From contig NZ_FXTC01000008.1 of the NCBI RefSeq assembly GCF_900182655.1, forward strand, positions 1-64,000: DNA of 64,000 bases, written 5' to 3'. The notes below the pieces were generated by a model. The model ran no database searches. It was not told the DNA's origin and saw only the letters and a program-made list of their open reading frames with translations. This stretch comes from Chryseobacterium rhizoplanae. GTDB lineage: Bacteria > Bacteroidota > Bacteroidia > Flavobacteriales > Weeksellaceae. Shown here piece after piece: positions 61,572-64,000 of the stretch. The position numbers were made by a program, and so were the translations under genes. Numbering within the stretch: position 1 is the stretch's first letter; every line of letters starts with the position of its first letter.

Positions 61572-62113
61572 TATTGATTATGTTTTACCCAGATCAGTTC
61601 ATTGGTATTATAACCGATTTTTTTTGCTTTCTGAAGGAAACGCTGGCGGATGCTTTCCGGAATAGTAGTGGTACGGGACAGAATCCATAAATATTTTAAA
61701 CTGCTTCCTGCCACCAGAGCATATTGATAGTCTTCATCAATATCTATAACGTTATAACCGGCCCAGATTGGTTTAAAAAATGAAACTTTCAGACGGGCTT
61801 CTTTCGGATCTTTTACAAATTTTGCTTCCCCGATCGATTCATTCCATATTTTTTTAATGTAATCGTACCCTTTATTTCTGACCTGAACTGTTCCATCCGG
61901 ATTCTCTGTATATTCTGCAGTAACATTATCCATATTTTTCTCGAACCTGTAATCAAAACGGGCGATCTCATACCATCTGCCAAGATATTTTTTAAGATCA
62001 AAATTCTTTACCGCAGAAGCACCCCTGGGAATTCTTACAGAATATGAATTGAAAACGATAAGCCCTAAAGCTCCCAATGAAACGGGAAGTACAATTTTAT
62101 GAATGGTTTTCAT
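61571..62113 (-). CDS. Bacterial lipocalin (Blc-like)
   Basis: A lipocalin of 180 residues from the ATG at 62113. An N-terminal hydrophobic segment (about 7-24) is a membrane anchor or uncleaved signal. KKYLGRWYEIARFDYRFEKNMDNVTAEYTENPDGTVQVRNKGYD holds the G-x-W motif and the following strands. YQYALVAGSSLKYLWILSRT is the second conserved motif and the C-terminal helix follows. E. coli Blc is a lipoprotein; no lipobox Cys is seen here. An upstream start at 62149 is open but less likely. Confidence 0.92.
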   Translation of the reverse strand: MKTIHKIVLPVSLGALGLIVFNSYSVRIPRGASAVKNFDLKKYLGRWYEIARFDYRFEKNMDNVTAEYTENPDGTVQVRNKGYDYIKKIWNESIGEAKFVKDPKEARLKVSFFKPIWAGYNVIDIDEDYQYALVAGSSLKYLWILSRTTTIPESIRQRFLQKAKKIGYNTNELIWVKHNQ

Positions 62114-62185
62114 GACAGAAATATTTTGGTGGTTATAATAAAACGTCAAAAATAATGCCTTTGGTCTGTTAAGGACCCATAAATT

Positions 62186-62920
62186 CTATGAAAAGACTTT
62201 CAGGAAATTATCTTTAAAGCTTCCTGAAACTTCAATTTCCGTATCATCAGACAACATTACGGTTCCGCTTTTATGGTAAGATTTCACAAATCCTGTATTG
62301 ATGATATGGGAACGGTGAACTCTCGCAAACGGGCTTTCCAACAGATCATCGAAATGTTTCAAAAAGCGGCATACCATCTTTTTTGAACCATCTGTAAGGT
62401 AAACCTGCGTAAAATTTCCATCAGCCTGGAGTCTCACAATATCTTCAGTTTTTACGACATCAAATCCCTGCAGGGTTGGAAGAATCAGCTGCTGTTTTTC
62501 AGGTTTTAACTTCAGGTTTTCAAGCAGAATCTTATTCCGGTTGAGTTCTTCTTTTTTCTCAAGACTTTCTACTACTTTATTCACCGCAAGAATCAGCTCC
62601 TGAATGTCAATAGGTTTTAAAATATAATAACTTGCCGATTTGTTTAACGCCTGCAATGAATATTGTGAAAACGCAGTAATGAAAATGGTTTCATAGGAAA
62701 ATGCTTTGGTAGCTTCCAATACGTCAAAAGCATTTCCGAAGGGCATTTCTACATCCAGGAATACCAGCTGAGGTTGCTTTTCAGCAATCAATGGCACTGC
62801 TTCTTTAATATTTTCAGCCTCGCCAAGAATTTCCACCTGTGGACAGTATTTGGTAAGATAGCTTCGTAAAACTTCTCTTGCGATGAGTTCATCGTCTATA
62901 ATTACGGCTTTTATTTTCAT
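62186..62920 (-). CDS. LytTR-family response regulator
   Basis: A 244-residue response regulator. The receiver domain (1 to about 120) has the acidic pair (Asp9, Asp10), the phosphoacceptor Asp56 (FLDVEMP), the Thr/Ser (ITAFS) and Lys (YILKPID). The LytTR DNA-binding domain covers about 140-240 (VRLQADGNFTQVYLTDGSKKMVCRFLKHFDDLL and FARVHRSHIINTGFV). It is 159 nt downstream of the sensor kinase gene and is its partner by position. Confidence 0.95.
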   Translation of the reverse strand: MKIKAVIIDDELIAREVLRSYLTKYCPQVEILGEAENIKEAVPLIAEKQPQLVFLDVEMPFGNAFDVLEATKAFSYETIFITAFSQYSLQALNKSASYYILKPIDIQELILAVNKVVESLEKKEELNRNKILLENLKLKPEKQQLILPTLQGFDVVKTEDIVRLQADGNFTQVYLTDGSKKMVCRFLKHFDDLLESPFARVHRSHIINTGFVKSYHKSGTVMLSDDTEIEVSGSFKDNFLKVFS

Positions 62921-63079
62921 TGAGGTCAGATATTAGGTGGCAGCCAATGGGTTGCAGATGCAAATTAAGAATTTTTAATCAATCATACAATCTGGCCAAA
63001 GAGCTTATAGAGTTATATTCCTCTTTATATTATCCTAAATTGCTATCAATTTATAAAGAAGATCTAACCTGAATTCAGA

Positions 63080-64000
63080 TTAAATCAAATTGATCTGGAG
63101 CGTTACCAAAACTCCGGTATTATTTTCTTTATCCTGTACAGAGCAGGTAATATCTTTTTTATACAAATCGTTGAGCAGCTGAATTCTTTCCAAAGTATTT
63201 TTCATTCCTCTGCCCTCTCTTGTTTTCTGATGCTGGGTTTTCTGCTTTTTGCTTTCTTCGATACCTATTCCGTTGTCTTCAATAAGGATTTTAAGGTAGG
63301 ATTCACTTTTCTCAAAGTTTAGTTTTAAAAAACCTTTTTCTGTTCTGTAGCGGAGTCCGTGCCATATTGCATTTTCCAGAAACGGCTGTATGAGCATTCC
63401 CGGGATTTGCAGGTTTTGCATATTCAGACTTTCATCTACATCAATTTCGTAATCGAATTTATCAGCAAAACGCGTTTTTTCAAGGGCAAGATAATTTTGG
63501 AGAAGATCAAGCTCCTGCTGAAAAGGAATAAAATCTTCAGTAGAATTTTCCATCACGCCACGCATCAGCTTGGAGAATTTTGTCAGATACTGATTGGCTT
63601 CCAGCTCATTATTGGTCGCAATAAAATGATTAACACTATTCAGGCTGTTAAAGATAAAATGTGGGTTCATCTCCCTACGCAAAGACTGAAGAGCAATTTT
63701 TTTATTCTTTGTCTGAACCTTTTTCAGAGTTCTGAAAATAAAAATAATCAATCCGGTAAGCAGAACCAAAGCTCCGATCAAACTATAGTTGAATACATTT
63801 TTCTTACGGATAAGCTCGTCTTTCAATTCTCTTTCCTTTTCCAGCTGTGAAATTCGTTGTTCGGTATCTTCCAGGATTTTATTGTCTACGAGACTTCTGT
63901 CCTTTGAAACAAGATTGGGAAGTTTCCCCAGAAAGTCTCTGTACAGTTGAACGGAAGCATCAATATTTCCTGAAATGGCATACAGGCTATCCAGTTTTTT
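63080..64000 (-). CDS. LytS-type sensor histidine kinase, partial (5' end outside window)
   Basis: Coding reads into the window edge; the true start lies beyond position 64000. The visible 306 residues have a TPR-like stretch (SLYAISGNIDASVQLYRDFLGKL), a charged coiled coil, one membrane helix (about 20 residues from YSLIGALVLLTGLIIFIF), then a LytS/YehU-type catalytic core. LRREMNPHFIFNSLNSVNHFI carries the phosphoacceptor His, MLIQPFLENAIWHGLRY the N-box and DNGIG the G1 box. A TTG internal start at 63826 would lose the coiled coil and is not the true start. It partners the LytTR regulator. Confidence 0.92.
   Translation of the reverse strand, partial: KKLDSLYAISGNIDASVQLYRDFLGKLPNLVSKDRSLVDNKILEDTEQRISQLEKERELKDELIRKKNVFNYSLIGALVLLTGLIIFIFRTLKKVQTKNKKIALQSLRREMNPHFIFNSLNSVNHFIATNNELEANQYLTKFSKLMRGVMENSTEDFIPFQQELDLLQNYLALEKTRFADKFDYEIDVDESLNMQNLQIPGMLIQPFLENAIWHGLRYRTEKGFLKLNFEKSESYLKILIEDNGIGIEESKKQKTQHQKTREGRGMKNTLERIQLLNDLYKKDITCSVQDKENNTGVLVTLQINLI

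Overview
The window looks like a chromosomal segment of a member of the Flavobacteriia (Bacteroidota), most likely Chryseobacterium or a close relative. The DNA is AT-rich. Many upstream regions carry the Bacteroidota promoter form (TTG, 17-23 nt, TAnnTTTG) and few genes have a Shine-Dalgarno. The gene set includes the gliding lipoprotein GldD, subtype-iii (Bacteroidota) type VI secretion proteins and several outer-membrane lipoproteins. Genus assignment is inference from protein character and the LKKLSR-type peptide leaders; I ran no search.

Layout. 0.1-5.4 kb: pnp and rpsO, both on the minus strand but separated by a FucP-type sugar transporter and a DUF4260 membrane protein on the plus strand. 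5.5-13 kb: a small secreted protein, an array of four tiny cysteine-rich peptides with double-glycine-type leaders, mgtE, a BtuF-like binding protein, a cupin protein, a GAF/fRMsr-like protein, a conserved unknown, a PhnP-like metallo-hydrolase and tRNA-Leu(CAA). 13-23 kb: an acyltransferase, then a minus-strand type VI island running tssD (Hcp), tssI (VgrG), a DUF2931 lipoprotein, a DUF2235 lipase-like effector, an unknown coupled protein, a DUF4280 PAAR-like effector candidate and a probable immunity protein. 23-27 kb: VIT-family transporter, lgt, an SDR and a cold-shock-domain protein with a long leader. 27-33 kb: a four-gene RND efflux operon. 33-44 kb: envelope and housekeeping genes (SRPBCC, L,D-transpeptidase-like, TIGR02117, queG, rhodanese, HD-like, hydrolase, NMO, SurA-like, PfkB, gldD, mutY). 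44-51.5 kb: the second type VI island (tssB, tssC, a lipoprotein, a large peptidoglycan-hydrolase effector, a probable immunity lipoprotein), with a divergent protein of unknown function. 51.5-64 kb: two tandem M13 metallopeptidases, a GH18-deacetylase-GT2 fusion, cinA, a DUF7832-like protein, a lipocalin and a LytTR/LytS-type two-component system cut by the window end.

How the parts fit together. The two type VI islands hold the sheath (TssB/TssC), tube (TssD), spike (TssI) and at least three candidate effectors with nearby candidate immunity proteins. Baseplate, membrane-complex and ClpV genes are absent and must lie elsewhere.

The most unusual item is the peptide array at 6447-7253. Four ORFs of 46-53 codons have near-identical leaders and mature regions with the C-C-CC-C-C framework typical of inhibitor cystine knots. 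They are arranged as two bicistronic units, each with its own promoter-like repeat and terminator. No dedicated exporter lies in the window. A function as antimicrobial or signalling peptides is inference.
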